64,000 nt of DNA, taken from positions 27,668,653-27,732,652 of the forward strand of contig NC_133237.1 of assembly GCF_040436345.1 (NCBI RefSeq). The letters are read 5' to 3'. This DNA comes from Pagrus major (taxonomy: Eukaryota > Chordata > Actinopteri > Spariformes > Sparidae). The position numbers and the translations under genes were made by a program. Under the pieces are notes generated by a model, which was not told the origin of the DNA, searched no databases, and saw only the letters and a program-made list of their open reading frames with translations. Below, one piece after another: positions 15,001 to 27,733 of the stretch (its first letter is position 1; the number at the start of each line of letters is the position of its first letter).

Positions 15001-16798
15001 GGAGGCAGAGCAGACACAACATAACCGAAGCTGAGTTGTGTTTGTGATGGTCGAGCTGGTCTCGTGTTTCCTGACCGTCCTCCGTCATGTTCACCGTGAG
15101 GAGACGTGATCATGACGAGAGGGAACCAATCAGACGTCGAGCTGACGACGAAGACGAGAAGCGGTGGGAGGAAACACTGTGTTTAAAAAGCTCTGCAGGG
15201 CATCTGAAGTAAAGTGTGAGCAGAGTGAGGGGGCCGATCATCATCATCACCATCACCATCATCACACCACGCAAACCTTTAATATGAATCATTTATCTCA
15301 CACTCGTCTGTTTGTGGAGACGTTCGGAGGATTTGTGGTTTCTGAAGTTAATCAGAGCTTTTGTTGATATCACTGATCGTCCGATCTGCTGCTGTCAGCA
15401 GAGAGAACAGCTGATTCACTCCTGCAGCACTCACACATGAAACAAAGTGAATCACTGCGTATTAACCATCGCTGCAGACACCAGGCGGCTTTAAAGGACC
15501 ACACGGCTGTTTGAAGGAAAACAGCTGAGACAGAAGATCTGAATTACTGACCTGAGACGTGAAACACTGCAGGACAGCAGTTATCACACTGACTGACTGT
15601 TTAACTCTCGCCATCACTTTGAGCTCAACAGGAGTCTGTCATCACCTTTGTGCCAACCTGAGTCACAATAATGATCCCGTCGGAGTAACTGCCGTGTTTA
15701 ACGAGTTCGGCTACAGTTACAGAATGTGAAGCTACAACCAAGTTCAGGGCAGAGCTGCTAACGTTAGCTTAAACTCTGATAGCATCCAGGACGGATGTGC
15801 TGGCTGTGAACAAAGCTGTTTGTTTGTGTAACGTTACCTGTAACCTCAGGAAACGAGCCGACAACATGGTACCTGACAACACGATGGGAAAGAGCTGATG
15901 AGCAGGACGCCAGGTGTGTTGTTGTTGCGAAACCGTCACGTTTGTTTACGTTTACACATCAAAACAAAGAAGATTACAAAATGTATTTGAATTCAAACTA
16001 TGACTTCTCTCTTTTTCCCACTTTTAAATATCCTGTGATTGTCGGATATCTAGTGCGCGTTAAATCACATTCTTCTAATAATGTAAAGTTAACACACTCC
16101 TGAAACAAGCCACACCCCCACGGCTCACCTTGGCGTAGAAAGCTAGTTAGCCAGACATGCTAATGTTAGCGGCTTCCATTGGGTCGGTTGCTAAACTGTG
16201 AATGGATTATCACACAGTCGCTGTGTTGGGAGACGTTAAGCTAACAGTCGGTTCTGAAGGAGTTTTTAACAATAGTTATTACAATAATAACTTTTCTCTC
16301 AACATTCAGACTTTTTCACAAAATTCTGAGGATTCCCAGAAAAAAGCCTGAATTTAAGAAAAAAGTCAGATTTTTGAGAATTCTCACATTTCTTTAATAT
16401 TGACCCTAATCCTCTTCCGTATGACACAAACTAATCAATATAAAGTCATTCATAAGATACAAATTCATCATGTTGATTTCTTGAAGTACAATAATTATTT
16501 ACTCGTCATATTATTAAACAGTACTGAGTGTAAAGTTTGACTTACTTCAGATATATAATTTACTTTCCGCACCATAATTACACGATATAAAGAGTGTAAA
16601 TAATAATTATTAATCACCAGGTTCGTTAAGTGTCCTCACATATTTAACGATCAGCAGGGTTTAACTTAGACACTGAGCGATCGCAGAGTGTGATTATTAT
16701 AATTAAGAATTAAAGGTCAAAGACACTTTTATTAAGAAGCTGTTCTGTGTGTTCAGAGGAGTGAAGCTGCTGTCATCATGTTTCATTACGCCGGTCCA
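15001..16798. other. non-coding, no gene seen
   Basis: Contains a short (CATCAC)n near 15,238-15,264. Otherwise plain AT-rich non-coding sequence. Confidence 0.5.
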
Positions 16799-19700
16799 AA
16801 GAGTGAGCTTCAGTCAGAGAGTGAGCTTCAGTCAGAGTGAGCTTCAGTCAGAGAGTGAGCTTCAGTCAGAGTGAGCTTCAGTCAGAGAGTGAGCTTCAGT
16901 CAGAGTGAGCTTCAGTCAGAGTGAGCTTCAGTCAGAGGAGAGTGAGCTTCAGTCAGAGGAGAGTGAGCTTCAGTCAGAGTGAGCTTCAGTCAGAGTGAGC
17001 TTCAGTCAGAGTGAGCTTCAGTCAGAGAGTGAGCTTCAGTCAGAGTGAGCTTCAGTCAGAGAGTGAGCTTCAGTCAGAGTGAGCTTCAGTCAGAGTGAGC
17101 TTCAGTCAGAGGAGAGTGAGCTTCAGTCAGAGTGAGCTTCAGTCAGAGTGAGCTTCAGTCAGAGTGAGCTTCAGTCAGAGGAGAGAGAGCTTCAGTCAGA
17201 GGAGAGTGAGCTTCAGTCAGAGTGAGCTTCAGTCAGAGGAGAGTGAGCTTCAGTCAGAGTGAGCTTCAGTCAGAGAGTGAGCTTCAGTCAGAGAGTGAGC
17301 TTCAGTCAGAGTGAGCTTCAGTCAGAGTGAGCTTCAGTCAGAGAGTGAGCTTCAGTCAGAGTGAGCTTCAGTCAGAGAGTGAGCTTCAGTCAGAGAGTGA
17401 GCTTCAGTCAGAGTGAGCTTCAGTCAGAGGAGAGAGAGCTTCAGTCAGAGGAGAGTGAGCTTCAGTCAGAGTGAGCTTCAGTCAGAGGAGAGTGAGCTTC
17501 AGTCAGAGTGAGCTTCAGTCAGAGAGTGAGCTTCAGTCAGAGTGAGCTTCAGTCAGAGGAGAGTGAGCTTCAGTCAGAGAGTGAGTTTCAGTCAGAGTGA
17601 GCTTCAGTCAGAGGAGAGTGAGCTTCAGTCAGAGGAGAGTGAGCTTCAGTCAGAGTGAGCTTCAGTCAGAGAGTGAGCTTCAGTCAGAGTGAGCTTCAGT
17701 CAGAGGAGAGAGCTTCAGTCAGAGAGTGAGCTTCAGTCAGAGAGTGAGCTTCAGTCAGAGGAGAGAGAGCTTCAGTCAGAGAGTGAGCTTCAGTCAGAGG
17801 AGAGTGAGCTTCAGTCAGAGTGAGCTTCAGTCAGAGGAGAGAGCTTCAGTCAGAGGAGAGTGAGCTTCAGTCAGAGGAGAGTGAGCTTCAGTCAGAGAGT
17901 GAGCTTCAGTCAGAGGAGAGTGAGCTTCAGTCAGAGGAGAGAGCTTCAGTCAGAGTGAGCTTCAGTCAGAGAGTGAGTTTCAGTCAGAGTGAGCTTCAGT
18001 CAGAGGAGAGTGAGCTTCAGTCAGAGGAGAGTGAGCTTCAGTCAGAGTGAGCTTCAGTCAGAGAGTGAGCTTCAGTCAGAGTGAGCTTCAGTCGGAGGAG
18101 AGAGTGAGCTTCAGTCAGAGGAGAGTGAGCTTCAGTCAGAGTGAGCTTCAGTCAGAGAGTGAGCTTCAGTCAGAGAGTGAGCTTCAGTCAGAGAGTGAGC
18201 TTCAGTCAGAGTGAGCTTCAGTCAGAGAGTGAGCTTCAGTCAGAGTGAGCTTCAGTCAGAGGAGAGAGCTTCAGTCAGAGAGTGAGCTTCAGTCAGAGAG
18301 TGAGCTTCAGTCAGAGAGTGAGTTTCAGTCAGAGTGAGCTTCAGTCAGAGGAGAGTGAGCTTCAGTCAGAGGAGAGTGAGCTTCAGTCAGAGTGAGCTTC
18401 AGTCAGAGAGTGAGCTTCAGTCAGAGTGAGCTTCAGTCGGAGGAGAGAGTGAGCTTCAGTCAGAGGAGAGTGAGCTTCAGTCAGAGTGAGCTTCAGTCAG
18501 AGAGTGAGCTTCAGTCAGAGAGTGAGCTTCAGTCAGAGAGTGAGCTTCAGTCAGAGTGAGCTTCAGTCAGAGAGTGAGCTTCAGTCAGAGTGAGCTTCAG
18601 TCAGAGGAGAGAGCTTCAGTCAGAGAGTGAGCTTCAGTCAGAGAGTGAGCTTCAGTCAGGGTGAGCTTCAGTCAGAGTGAGCTTCAGTCAGAGTGAGCTT
18701 CAGTCAGAGGAGAGAGCTTCAGTCAGAGGAGAGAGCTTCAGTCAGAGAGTGAGCTTCAGTCAGAGTGAGCTTCAGTCAGAGTGAGCTTCAGTCAGAGGAG
18801 AGAGTGAGCTTCAGTCAGAGTGAGCTTCAGTCAGAGAGTGAGCTTCAGTCAGAGGAGAGAGTGAGCTTCAGTCAGAGTGAGCTTCAGTCAGAGGAGAGTG
18901 AGCTTCAGTCAGAGGAGAGTGAGCTTCAGTCAGAGTGAGCTTCAGTCAGAGAGTGAGCTTCAGTCAGAGTGAGCTTCAGTCGGAGGAGAGAGTGAGCTTC
19001 AGTCAGAGGAGAGTGAGCTTCAGTCAGAGTGAGCTTCAGTCAGAGGAGAGTGAGCTTCAGTCAGAGAGGAGAGTGAGCTTCAGTCAGAGGAGAGAGTGAG
19101 CTTCAGTCAGAGAGTGAGCTTCAGTCAGAGGAGAGTGAGCTTCAGTCAGAGGAGAGAGTGAGCTTCAGTCAGAGAGTGAGCTTCAGTCAGAGAGTGAGCT
19201 TCAGTCAGAGGAGAGTGAGCTTCAGTCAGAGAGTGAGCTTCAGTCAGAGGAGAGTGAGCTTCAGTCAGAGAGTGAGCTTCAGTCAGAGGAGAGTGAGCTT
19301 CAGTCAGAGTGAGCTTCAGTCAGAGGAGAGAGCTTCAGTCAGAGAGTGAGCTTCAGTCAGAGGAGAGAGCTTCAGTCAGAGGAGAGAGCTTCAGTCAGAG
19401 AGTGAGCTTCAGTCAGAGAGTGAGCTTCAGTCAGAGGAGAGAGCTTCAGTCAGAGGAGAGTGAGCTTCAGTCAGAGTGAGCTTCAGTCAGAGAGTGAGCT
19501 TCAGTCAGAGAGTGAGCTTCAGTCAGAGTGAGCTTCAGTCAGAGTGAGCTTCAGTCAGAGGAGAGAGCTTCAGTCAGAGGAGAGAGCTTCAGTCAGAGAG
19601 TGAGCTTCAGTCAGAGTGAGCTTCAGTCAGAGTGAGCTTCAGTCGGAGGAGAGAGTGAGCTTCAGTCAGAGGAGAGTGAGCTTCAGTCAGAGTGAGCTTC

Positions 19701-20339
19701 AGTCAGAGGAGAGAGTGAGCTTCAGTCAGAGGAGAGAGTGAGCTTCAGTCAGAGTGAGCTTCAGTCAGAGGAGAGTGAGCTTCAGTCAGAGGAGAGTGAG
19801 CTTCAGTCAGAGTGAGCTTCAGTCAGAGAGTGAGCTTCAGTCAGAGTGAGCTTCAGTCAGAGTGAGCTTCAGTCAGAGAGTGAGCTTCAGTCAGAGGAGA
19901 GAGTGAGCTTCAGTCAGAGAGTGAGCTTCAGTCAGAGTGAGCTTCAGTCAGAGGAGAGAGTGAGCTTCAGTCAGAGTGAGCTTCAGTCAGAGGAGAGTGA
20001 GCTTCAGTCAGAGTGAGCTTCAGTCAGAGGAGAGAGTGAGCTTCAGTCAGAGTGAGCTTCAGTCAGAGGAGAGAGTGAGCTTCAGTCAGAGAGTGAGCTT
20101 CAGTCAGAGTGAGCTTCAGTCAGAGGAGAGTGAGCTTCAGTCAGAGTGAGCTTCAGTCAGAGTGAGCTTCAGTCGGAGGAGAGAGTGAGCTTCAGTCAGA
20201 GGAGAGTGAGCTTCAGTCAGAGGAGAGTGAGCTTCAGTCAGAGTGAGCTTCAGTCAGAGAGTGAGCTTCAGTCAGAGAGTGAGCTTCAGTCAGAGAGTGA
20301 GCTTCAGTCAGAGTGAGCTTCAGTCAGAGTGAGCTTCAG
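16799..20339. repeat. 3.5-kb minisatellite of AGCTTCAGTCAGAG units
   Basis: A continuous array of roughly 200 units. The core GTGAGCTTCAGTCAGA (16 bp) is almost invariant. It is separated by linkers of 0, 2 (GA) or 5 (GGAGA) and rarely more bases, giving 16-, 18- and 21-bp units. A rare GTCGGAGG variant recurs at about 18,091, 18,436, 18,979, 19,642 and 20,172 and marks higher-order duplications; the stretches after the first two are almost the same. The array is probably inside doc2a intron 1. Confidence 0.97.
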
Positions 20340-20465
20340 ATGGCGGTGAGGGTGAGGAGAGGTTGAGGTGAGGGTGTGGGTGAGGAGAAGGTGAGGAGAG
20401 GGTGAGGGTGAGGAGAGGTTGAGGTGAGGGTGAGGGTGAGGAGAAGGTGAGGAGAGGGTGAGGTC
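20340..20465. repeat. GGTGAGGAGA-type repeat
   Basis: Purine-rich units GGTGAGGAGA / GGTTGAGGTGAG directly abut the long minisatellite. A similar purine-rich array is at 53,022-53,215. Confidence 0.85.
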
Positions 20466-20784
20466 GACCACTGACTGATCACAGTCTCTTAATGATCCCT
20501 GTTATCACTGATCATAGTTAACTGATGCAGTACTAAAGTACACGTCTGAGGTACTTGTACTCGTCTCTTCTCTTCATGTCACTTGTTACTTCACTACATA
20601 CAGAGCTGAGGTCCGGTGGACCCCATGAGACCTCATACCAGAACTCTGACAGAATAACACCGTTAATTTCAGGGTGTTTACGTGTTTCACTCGTGAGTTT
20701 GACTTTCTGCAACAGTCTGTAACTTCACAGTAAAATTGTGTTTTCTAGAGTAATCTGGTAACTCAGTAATGAAAGTCTCCGTCT

Positions 20785-20962
20785 CCTGGAGGAGACCTGT
20801 GGATCTCCTGGAGCAGACCTGTGGATCTCCTGGAGCAGACCTGTGGATCTCCTGGAGGAGACCTGTGGATCTCCTGGAGCAGACCTGTGGATCTCCTGGA
20901 GCAGACCTGTGGATCTCCTGGAGCAGACCTGTGGGTCTCCTGGAGCAGACCTGTGGGTCTCT
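20785..20962. repeat. 22-bp minisatellite
   Basis: About eight copies of a 22-bp unit (CTGGAGCAGACCTGTGGATC plus TC) with GCAG/GGAG and GGATC/GGGTC variants. Several frames stay open on both strands through it. Confidence 0.95.
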
Positions 20963-21939
20963 CTGGTTTGTGATGATGTGAGAACACGACTCAACAACAC
21001 GCAGAACGGAGGACGAGTTGTTTTCAGTCGACAGATTCGATCTTTAAGTCTTTAGATCTGTCGCTGTGTCAAACCATCAGATGAAGATGTAACATTGAAC
21101 GCTCGTGTTGTGTGAGAAGAGGACTTATCTTCAGATATTAAGACTTTCTTTAATCTAACTATAACATTATAAACACTTATAATTATTCTGTTTTTTTAGT
21201 AATTAATGTCGCACTTTTCTTAAATGCACATGTACTTTCTGCCACTAGGGGGCTCTGGAGCCGAGTCAGAGCCACAAAACAACAACGCAGCTTAAGATTT
21301 TTGGACATTTTAATGCAGATAAAGTTTCTGTCTTTGCCGGCAGCATGAAGTCTTTCAGCTCATCATATTTATTGTAATAAACTGATAATTGCCGTGAGGA
21401 TGAGCTGTTAATTAACACACTCGGGGATCTCTGGCTCCAACAGTGAGAACGACCTGGAGGCTGCGTCTCAGGTGGAAATGAGGGTTATTGATTAGCTATG
21501 CTCCACTGAATGTGTGTGTGGGTGAAGCGCTGTGATTGGTCGGTTCAACAGATCAACAGCCACATGTGCTGCAGCGAGGACGAGGAAACACTTCTCAACG
21601 TTTCACTGCTCTTTTCCAAACTGTTCTGTTTCTGTGGGATTTAAACCTCCGTCACCAGCAGCACATTATAATTCATCTCCAGCAGCAGCTGCATGTAAAT
21701 CAACAGTGTCTGAGCAGCGACACACAGCTGATGCTGCTGCAGCAGAGACCAGTCAGAGACGTCCTCTGAGGACTGCACACATCCAGCAAAAACACATCTG
21801 ATCAGCGTAATTAAAGTTTAAATGTCGTCCGAGCTCATTTTAACTGCTTCATATCCTGTCGGCTACTTTAATCTACAGCAGAGCATCATGGTCTATAAGA
21901 TCATCACGTGTCTGTAGCCTGTTTTATATTCACGCTACT
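20963..21939. other. non-coding, with one CTCF-like motif
   Basis: No gene seen. CCACTAGGGGGCTCT at 21,242-21,256 resembles the CTCF core. Confidence 0.5.
21242..21256 (+). promoter_or_regulatory. CTCF-like motif
   Basis: CCACTAGGGGGCTCT is close to the vertebrate CTCF core (CCACYAGGGGGCGC). A motif match only. Confidence 0.3.
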
Positions 21940-22830
21940 CTTATATGCTAACAATAGCTGTCAAAATGCTAACCACACTTTTTTATGCTAACGCTACAGT
22001 TTATGCTAATATTACTGAATAGAAATTACTTTTGACTGAAATGCTAAAATTACTTTTTTAATGCTGGCATCACTTTTTTATGCAAACCAATGTTAAATTG
22101 CTAACCTGACTTTTTAATGCTAATTCGTTATGCTAACTATACTTTTATAAAATGTTACTTTTTAAAATGCCAACATTGCTTTTTTCTTAATACTATGTAA
22201 ATTTTTTTATTCTAACTGTACTTTTCAAAATGCTAACCATACCTCTTAATGCTAACTTTACCTTTTTATGGTAACCTTTGTTAAGTTGCTAACTATACTT
22301 TTTAAAAATAATGTTAATTCTACTTTTCAAAAACATAACATTTTTAAATGCTAACGTTTCTGTTTTATGCTAATTTTTCTATATTGCTGATCTTAATTTT
22401 TGACGTAAATATTTATTTTATGCTAATGTTACTTTTCAATGTGCTAACCATGTTTTTTATGCAGTTATTACTTTTTATGCTAACAATTTTTAAAATGCTA
22501 ACCTGACTTGAATTCTAATGTTACTTTTTTGTGGTAATATATTAATAAACATGCTAACCGTTTTATGCTAACATTACTTTTTGGAATGCTAAACATACTT
22601 TGCTATGCTAATGTAATATTTTAATGCTAAAATTACCCTTTTATGCTCAAAATGTTTAAATGGCTAACCTCACGTTTTAATGCTAATGATTTTTTTACGC
22701 TAACATTGCTTTTCAAAATGCTAACATTACTTTTTATGCTAACCTTTTTGATAATGCTAATCTTACTTTTAAATGCTAATGATAATTCTCTAATGCTAAG
22801 ATCCTAACAAACATGCTAACCATCTGTGAT
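21940..22830. repeat. AT-rich degenerate ATGCTAAC repeat
   Basis: Nearly 900 bp in which ATGCTAAC, ATGCTAAT and TTACTTTTT alternate at irregular 20-40-bp spacing. It is an old, diverged tandem repeat. Related short stretches occur at 2920-2990 and, in the reverse sense (GTTAGCAT), at 31,636-31,800. Confidence 0.8.
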
Positions 22831-23664
22831 ATTTTGTTCGTTCTTGAAGTGACATTTTTCTTTTAGGAGATTTTTTTTTTTTGGAAACTCTGTTTTTCAT
22901 CATTTTCACATTTTCGCTCCTGAAAAAACAAATTCAGCAGTTTTGTTTTTCTCGTGTGAAACCGAGTGAAAAAAATCTACAAATTTGTGGGAAAAAGGTT
23001 TTAAAAAAAATTGGTTTCAAACAAAGAAAAATAAATCACACAGCGTTTCACAGATGAAAAACAAAATATGAAACTTATAAAGATTATCCTGACGAAACCT
23101 TTTCTCCGACCAGACCTCAGGTCACAAACAGATCATGACTGGATCACCAGAACAAAACGAACTGTCCTCACTGGATCCTGGGGGTTCAAACTGCATCACG
23201 TTTTCTGAGATGAATCAAACTGCATTCATTGACACGTTTGTCCGAAGAGATTTAACACAACTGTGTTAAACTGAGAAACAGAACGAGCGACAGCCTGAAG
23301 ATAAACGACAGAAAAGTTCTCAGGTTTGTGTTTTTCTCTAATCTGATGTTTTATTTGTTACTTTATTAAAATGTTTTGCGGAAAAAATGGTATCTGAGCT
23401 GTAACCGGCCGCTGAGACAGAAACACAGCTGCACACAGAAACTCAGAGGAAATATAAAATAGAATAAAATAAAAATTCAAGTTCAAGTTTAATAAAAAAA
23501 GACCCTGCAGTAATTAGTGACTTCCTCTGTCCTCACATTCACACATGGGAGTCAGAATGTTTGAGACGAGAGGAGACGCAGGAGGCGAAGAGGAGGATGA
23601 AGACGTGGAAGTGAAATTGAAATCAGATGAAATGAGAGAAACACGAGAGCATCTTTGTTCTTAC
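22831..23664. other. non-coding, no feature seen
   Basis: AT-rich sequence with homopolymer runs and no gene signature. Confidence 0.5.
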
Positions 23665-23779
23665 CTCTGGTTGTGTGAGTGCAGCAGATTCCAGCACAAA
23701 CAGGTGGACGTCAGCGGGGTCCGCAGGAACAGGTGGAGAGAGAGGCAGTGAGCAGCCGAGTGGTCGAGAGAGGTAGGGG

Positions 23780-23780
<1 letters not shown>
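23665..23780 (-). other. doc2a: candidate non-coding first exon of doc2a
   Basis: On the minus strand the sequence ends CACACAACCAGAG followed by GTAAGAACA, a near-consensus splice donor. Upstream is a pyrimidine-rich stretch and a (GA)n run at 23,781-23,818. Doc2a coding exon 1 has a splice acceptor five bases before its ATG, so at least one upstream non-coding exon is needed. This is the best candidate I see, but other donors cannot be excluded. Confidence 0.35.

Positions 23781-23818
<38 letters not shown>
23781..23818. repeat. (GA)n microsatellite
   Basis: About 18 GA units, next to the candidate doc2a first exon. Confidence 0.95.
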
Positions 23819-23819
<1 letters not shown>

Positions 23820-24338
23820 CCCTCTGATTTGGACTTTTAACCCTTCGTCTTCCTCCTTTTTCCTGTGGTTTTGTTTAATATCCTCTCACTGAGCCTCACA
23901 TTCATCTGAAGTGTCAGCAGCGATGAAGCTCTTCCTTTAATCACACGACACATGTATTAGATTAACTCTCCCTCACCCTCTCCCTCACCCTCTCCCTCCT
24001 TTATCTCCCCCGGGCTGCAGGCTGCAGGGGGGACACTGGAGCTCAGTAATGTGCCAACAGCAGCATCTGTCCTGCTCTGCTCTCTGTATAATTTGTGCCT
24101 AATGATGCCTAATGATACATCCAACACACATATACAATCAATGTCAATGCAGCGTGTTCACTCCTCCCCTCCAGGAAAGGGTGTAGATGATCTGAGCCCT
24201 CCACCCTCCTCCTCCACCCCTCAGTTTTTCTTCTTCATCCCTCCTCCTCCTCCTCATCAACCTTTTATTCCTTCCTCTCTCCCCGGGCCGACAGAGAGAC
24301 GTCCCTGAGGTGAAGGAACCTCTCGTTAAAAAAAAAAC

Positions 24339-24394
24339 CTCCTCCTCCTCCTCCTCCTCCTCCTCCACCTCCTCCACCTCCTCCACCTCCTCTC
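24339..24394. repeat. (CCT)n microsatellite
   Basis: CCT repeats with CCA variants. Confidence 0.95.
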
Positions 24395-25832
24395 TGCATC
24401 TCATCCACCCACACACTGTCTCTGCCCGTCCATGCGTGCCAAACGGAGGAAACCCTGAGATGTTTTTTCATTTTCCATACCTCTGCTCTCTCCCTCTGAT
24501 CTCCAGTGTAACCTGATATAAATCGCTGCAGGACGCCTCACAGGAAATCACAAGTATCACCTCTGCTGCTGCTGTGTTGGCTTTTGTCTTGTAGAGCTCA
24601 GATTGAACAATGATCTTTTCTTTTTTCTTTTTTTTCTGCCACCAGCTGTCGGTGGAGTCGGACCGAACCAAACGAAGCCTGAGAAGCTGCTGGGAGAAAC
24701 AAACGCTCACACAGGTTTGAGGAGGAGGTTTTTTTTTTAAGAACACAAAACTTTTATTTGTTCAGAGAAGAAATGTTTTCAGAGCGTGGGAGGGAGACGT
24801 CTGCAGTCGAACCAATACATCTATAATGATTTAATAAAGAGCCGGCCGACGCAATGATCCCTCACGTGTGCTCATCAAACCTGTAACGTAACGTAACACA
24901 ATAAAGTCTGACATCTGAGAAACACCGAGCATCAGCGCCGTAAACACTGAGTCCACCTCCCTCGCCCACTGCAGTCCTCAGTCACGTTACACGAGTGACA
25001 TCACGACTGACTTGTTGGATGTAACTTACATTCAATACGAACCTGAAGCAGTTTTGAGACCAACAATCTACACCCTCATCTACACCCTTTCCTTCCAGAG
25101 TGACTTTGTTTTTAAGTTACGTGAGTTCATGAATGTAAGAGGCTGACGGACGAACGCAGCTGTGTTCATTTGGTCATTAGCCGTCAGCTAGCAGGCAGCG
25201 AGGACGTGCCTCTGAGTGAAGTCAGCACTCCGGTTCTCCCTCTTCTTTGTCCTCCTCTCTGTGACGCTACGCTCATATTCACACGGCCGCCATTTTCCTC
25301 TGACATCACGATAACTGTGGGAAAACTGCTTCCTGGTTGATCGGCGGCTGGTTAAAATCTGGAGTTATATCGTCCATATTTCACGGTAAAAATACATTTG
25401 GTAACCCGCTAGCTAACGTTAGCATTTTAGAAATGTGACTTTTTTCTCAGAATTTTTTGTTTTTCTGCGTCTTTATTTCAGTGTGCTGTTCCTCTTCCTG
25501 ACCACAGGGAATCCATTCATGGCTGACGAAGCTGAAGCTCGGTCCGACTCTGAGATGGTTTGTGCTGCTCAGAACCTGGGTCAGAAAAGGGCCTGAACCA
25601 CTCAGTTCCTACCATCCTCTTTAGTATTGGCGTCACATAGTGCTGCCCTCTGACGGACGACAGTTTAATTAAACTCTGGTGAAACAATGAGACAGTGAAC
25701 GACCTCATCAGTTCATCCTCAGCAGCTTTCCTGTCGCTCCTTCACCCACTGAGATGATTCCTCCAGGCCGAACGCAACTCAGGGTCCTTAATTATTCATG
25801 ATAATCAGTCAGGTAACTGAAAGGGTTAACTG

Positions 25833-26195
25833 CCCTCCTCCTCTCCTCCTCTCCTGCCTCCTCCTCCTCCTCCTGCCTCCTCCTGTCTCCTGCCTCCTCC
25901 TCCTCCTCCTGCCTCCTCCTGTCTCCTGCCTCCTCCTCCTCCTCTCCTCCTCGTCCTCCTCCTCCTGCCTCCTCCTGTCTCCTGCCTCCTCCTCCTCCTC
26001 TCCTCCTCGTCCTCCTCCTCCTGCCTCCTCCACCTCCTCCTCCTCCTGTGTGCTGCCTCCTCCTCCTGTGTGCTGCCTCCTCCTGCCTCTTCCTCCTCCT
26101 CCTCCTCCTGTCTCCTGCCTCCTCCTCCTCCTCCTGCCTCCTCCTCCTCCTCCTGTCTCCTGCCTCCTGCCTCCTCCTCCTCCTCCTCCTCCTCC
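25833..26195. repeat. pyrimidine-strand (CCT)n / CTCCTGCCT array
   Basis: About 360 bp of CTCCTC and CTGCCTCCTC units with a strictly pyrimidine-rich plus strand interrupted by single G; partly arranged as a CTGTCTCCTGCCTCCTC higher-order unit. Confidence 0.95.
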
Positions 26196-27270
26196 GAGAC
26201 GATGTTCCTCCACAGGGGAGGACGACACCGTGACTTGTTTTCTACTTTAGATTCAGTTGGACTGAGCGGATCAGAACATCTGTCTCTCTACAGAGCAGAA
26301 CTGTTCATGTGGTTATTCCTCAAGGCGTCTGCAGGACGCAACAACCGGAGAAAAGGTCTGGAGGAAAAATACAATTAAAAAACAACTGAAACTGTTTTTT
26401 ATCTGCTGAAAGGAACCAAGAAAGATTAATGTGACAGTTAAAATCAGCAGAAACACAACGACAGGTGAAGATCAGTGAGTGAACACCTGCAGACAGCTCA
26501 CAGCCACCTGTCAGAGGCCACACCCCCTAATTATACGTAACTTAATAAGCCTTGATATCATTTAAAGCAGTGAGTTATATAAACAACCAGCTGTGAACAT
26601 GTTGACTTCTGTTTTAACATGGACTGACTCACTGGTGGAGCCTCTGGTGGCCGTTAGAGGAACTGCAGGTTGGTTTCTTCCATCCTGGCCTCTTCTCTCA
26701 GACCCGAGGCCGTCGTCTGGATGTCTCACCGTCACTGCACAGAGACAACAACCTGTGGTATAAAGTTCACGTCCTGTCGTGGACTTCTAGCCTCGTGAAG
26801 CTGCTGTCTGAAGGCACTTCCTCCTCTGAGATGTCTCTCTCTCTTATTTTAAACTGAATTTCCATGTCAGACTGTTTCCCTCTCAGCTGAGCAGAAATAA
26901 TTAGTGATGCATGTTTGAGTTAGAGACTCAAAGTGTCCAGCAGAACGCTGCTGCTGTTGGATGAGTCTCAGAAAGCTTCTCCTGGCAGACGAATGGAAAT
27001 GTTGTGAAGTGTTTTAGTCTGATGGGATTTTATGTTTGTGGTGAAAAAGCCTGAGATGGTTCGCAGGATTAACTCGTCGCTGTCAAACCAACTGTTGGTT
27101 ATTATTGTAAAGTTTTAAATCTTCGGCTTCATGCGGCGTCCAGGAGACGTCAGTCCGGATGTTCATGAGGACAACTGAGAGACAGACGGAGATAATAAAC
27201 CTGCTGACAGAGAAGCAGCAGCAGCTGTCGTTAATGTGACTAACGAGCTGCCGTCCTGAACAATAACCCC

Positions 27271-27733
27271 ATCATCTCCTCCTGATGATATAAAGTCAGG
27301 CTCAGTCATCATCTCCTGATGATATAAAGTCAGGCTCAGCCATCATCTCCTCCTGATGATATAAAGTCAGGCTCAGTCATCATCTCCTCCTGATGATATA
27401 AAGTCAGGCTCAGCCATCATCTCCTCCTGATGATATAAAGTCAGGCTCAGTCATCATCTCCTGATGATATAAAGTCAGGCTCAGTCATCATCTCCTCCTG
27501 ATGATATAAAGTCAGGCTCAGCCATCATCTCCTCCTGATGATATAAAGTCAGGCTCAGCCATCATCTCCTCCTGATGATATAAAGTCAGGCTCAGCCATC
27601 ATCTCCTCCTGATGATATAAAGTCAGGCTCAGTCATCATCTCCTCCTGATGATATAAAGTCAGACTCAGCCATCATCTCCTCCTGATGATATAAAGTCAG
27701 GCTCAGCCATCATCTCCTCCTGATGATATAAAG
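27271..27733. repeat. 37-bp minisatellite, array 3
   Basis: About 12-13 copies of the unit found at 983 and 13,007; a few lack one CTC triplet. It ends ATAAAGATGATGGCAC, a break unlike the inverted end of array 1. Confidence 0.95.

Larger units (their letters stand above)
23819..27270. other. intergenic, simple-repeat-rich
   Basis: No gene found. It holds CCT-rich arrays at 24,339-24,394 and 25,833-26,195 and pyrimidine-rich sequence at 24,150-24,300. Long apparent open frames of poly-Leu/Ser/Pro or poly-Arg/Gly here come only from the trinucleotide repeats. Confidence 0.6.

Noticed and set aside
25798-26250. Long Leu/Pro/Ser and Arg/Gly open frames
   Set aside because: They come entirely from the (CCT)n array. 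No start context, no conserved motif.
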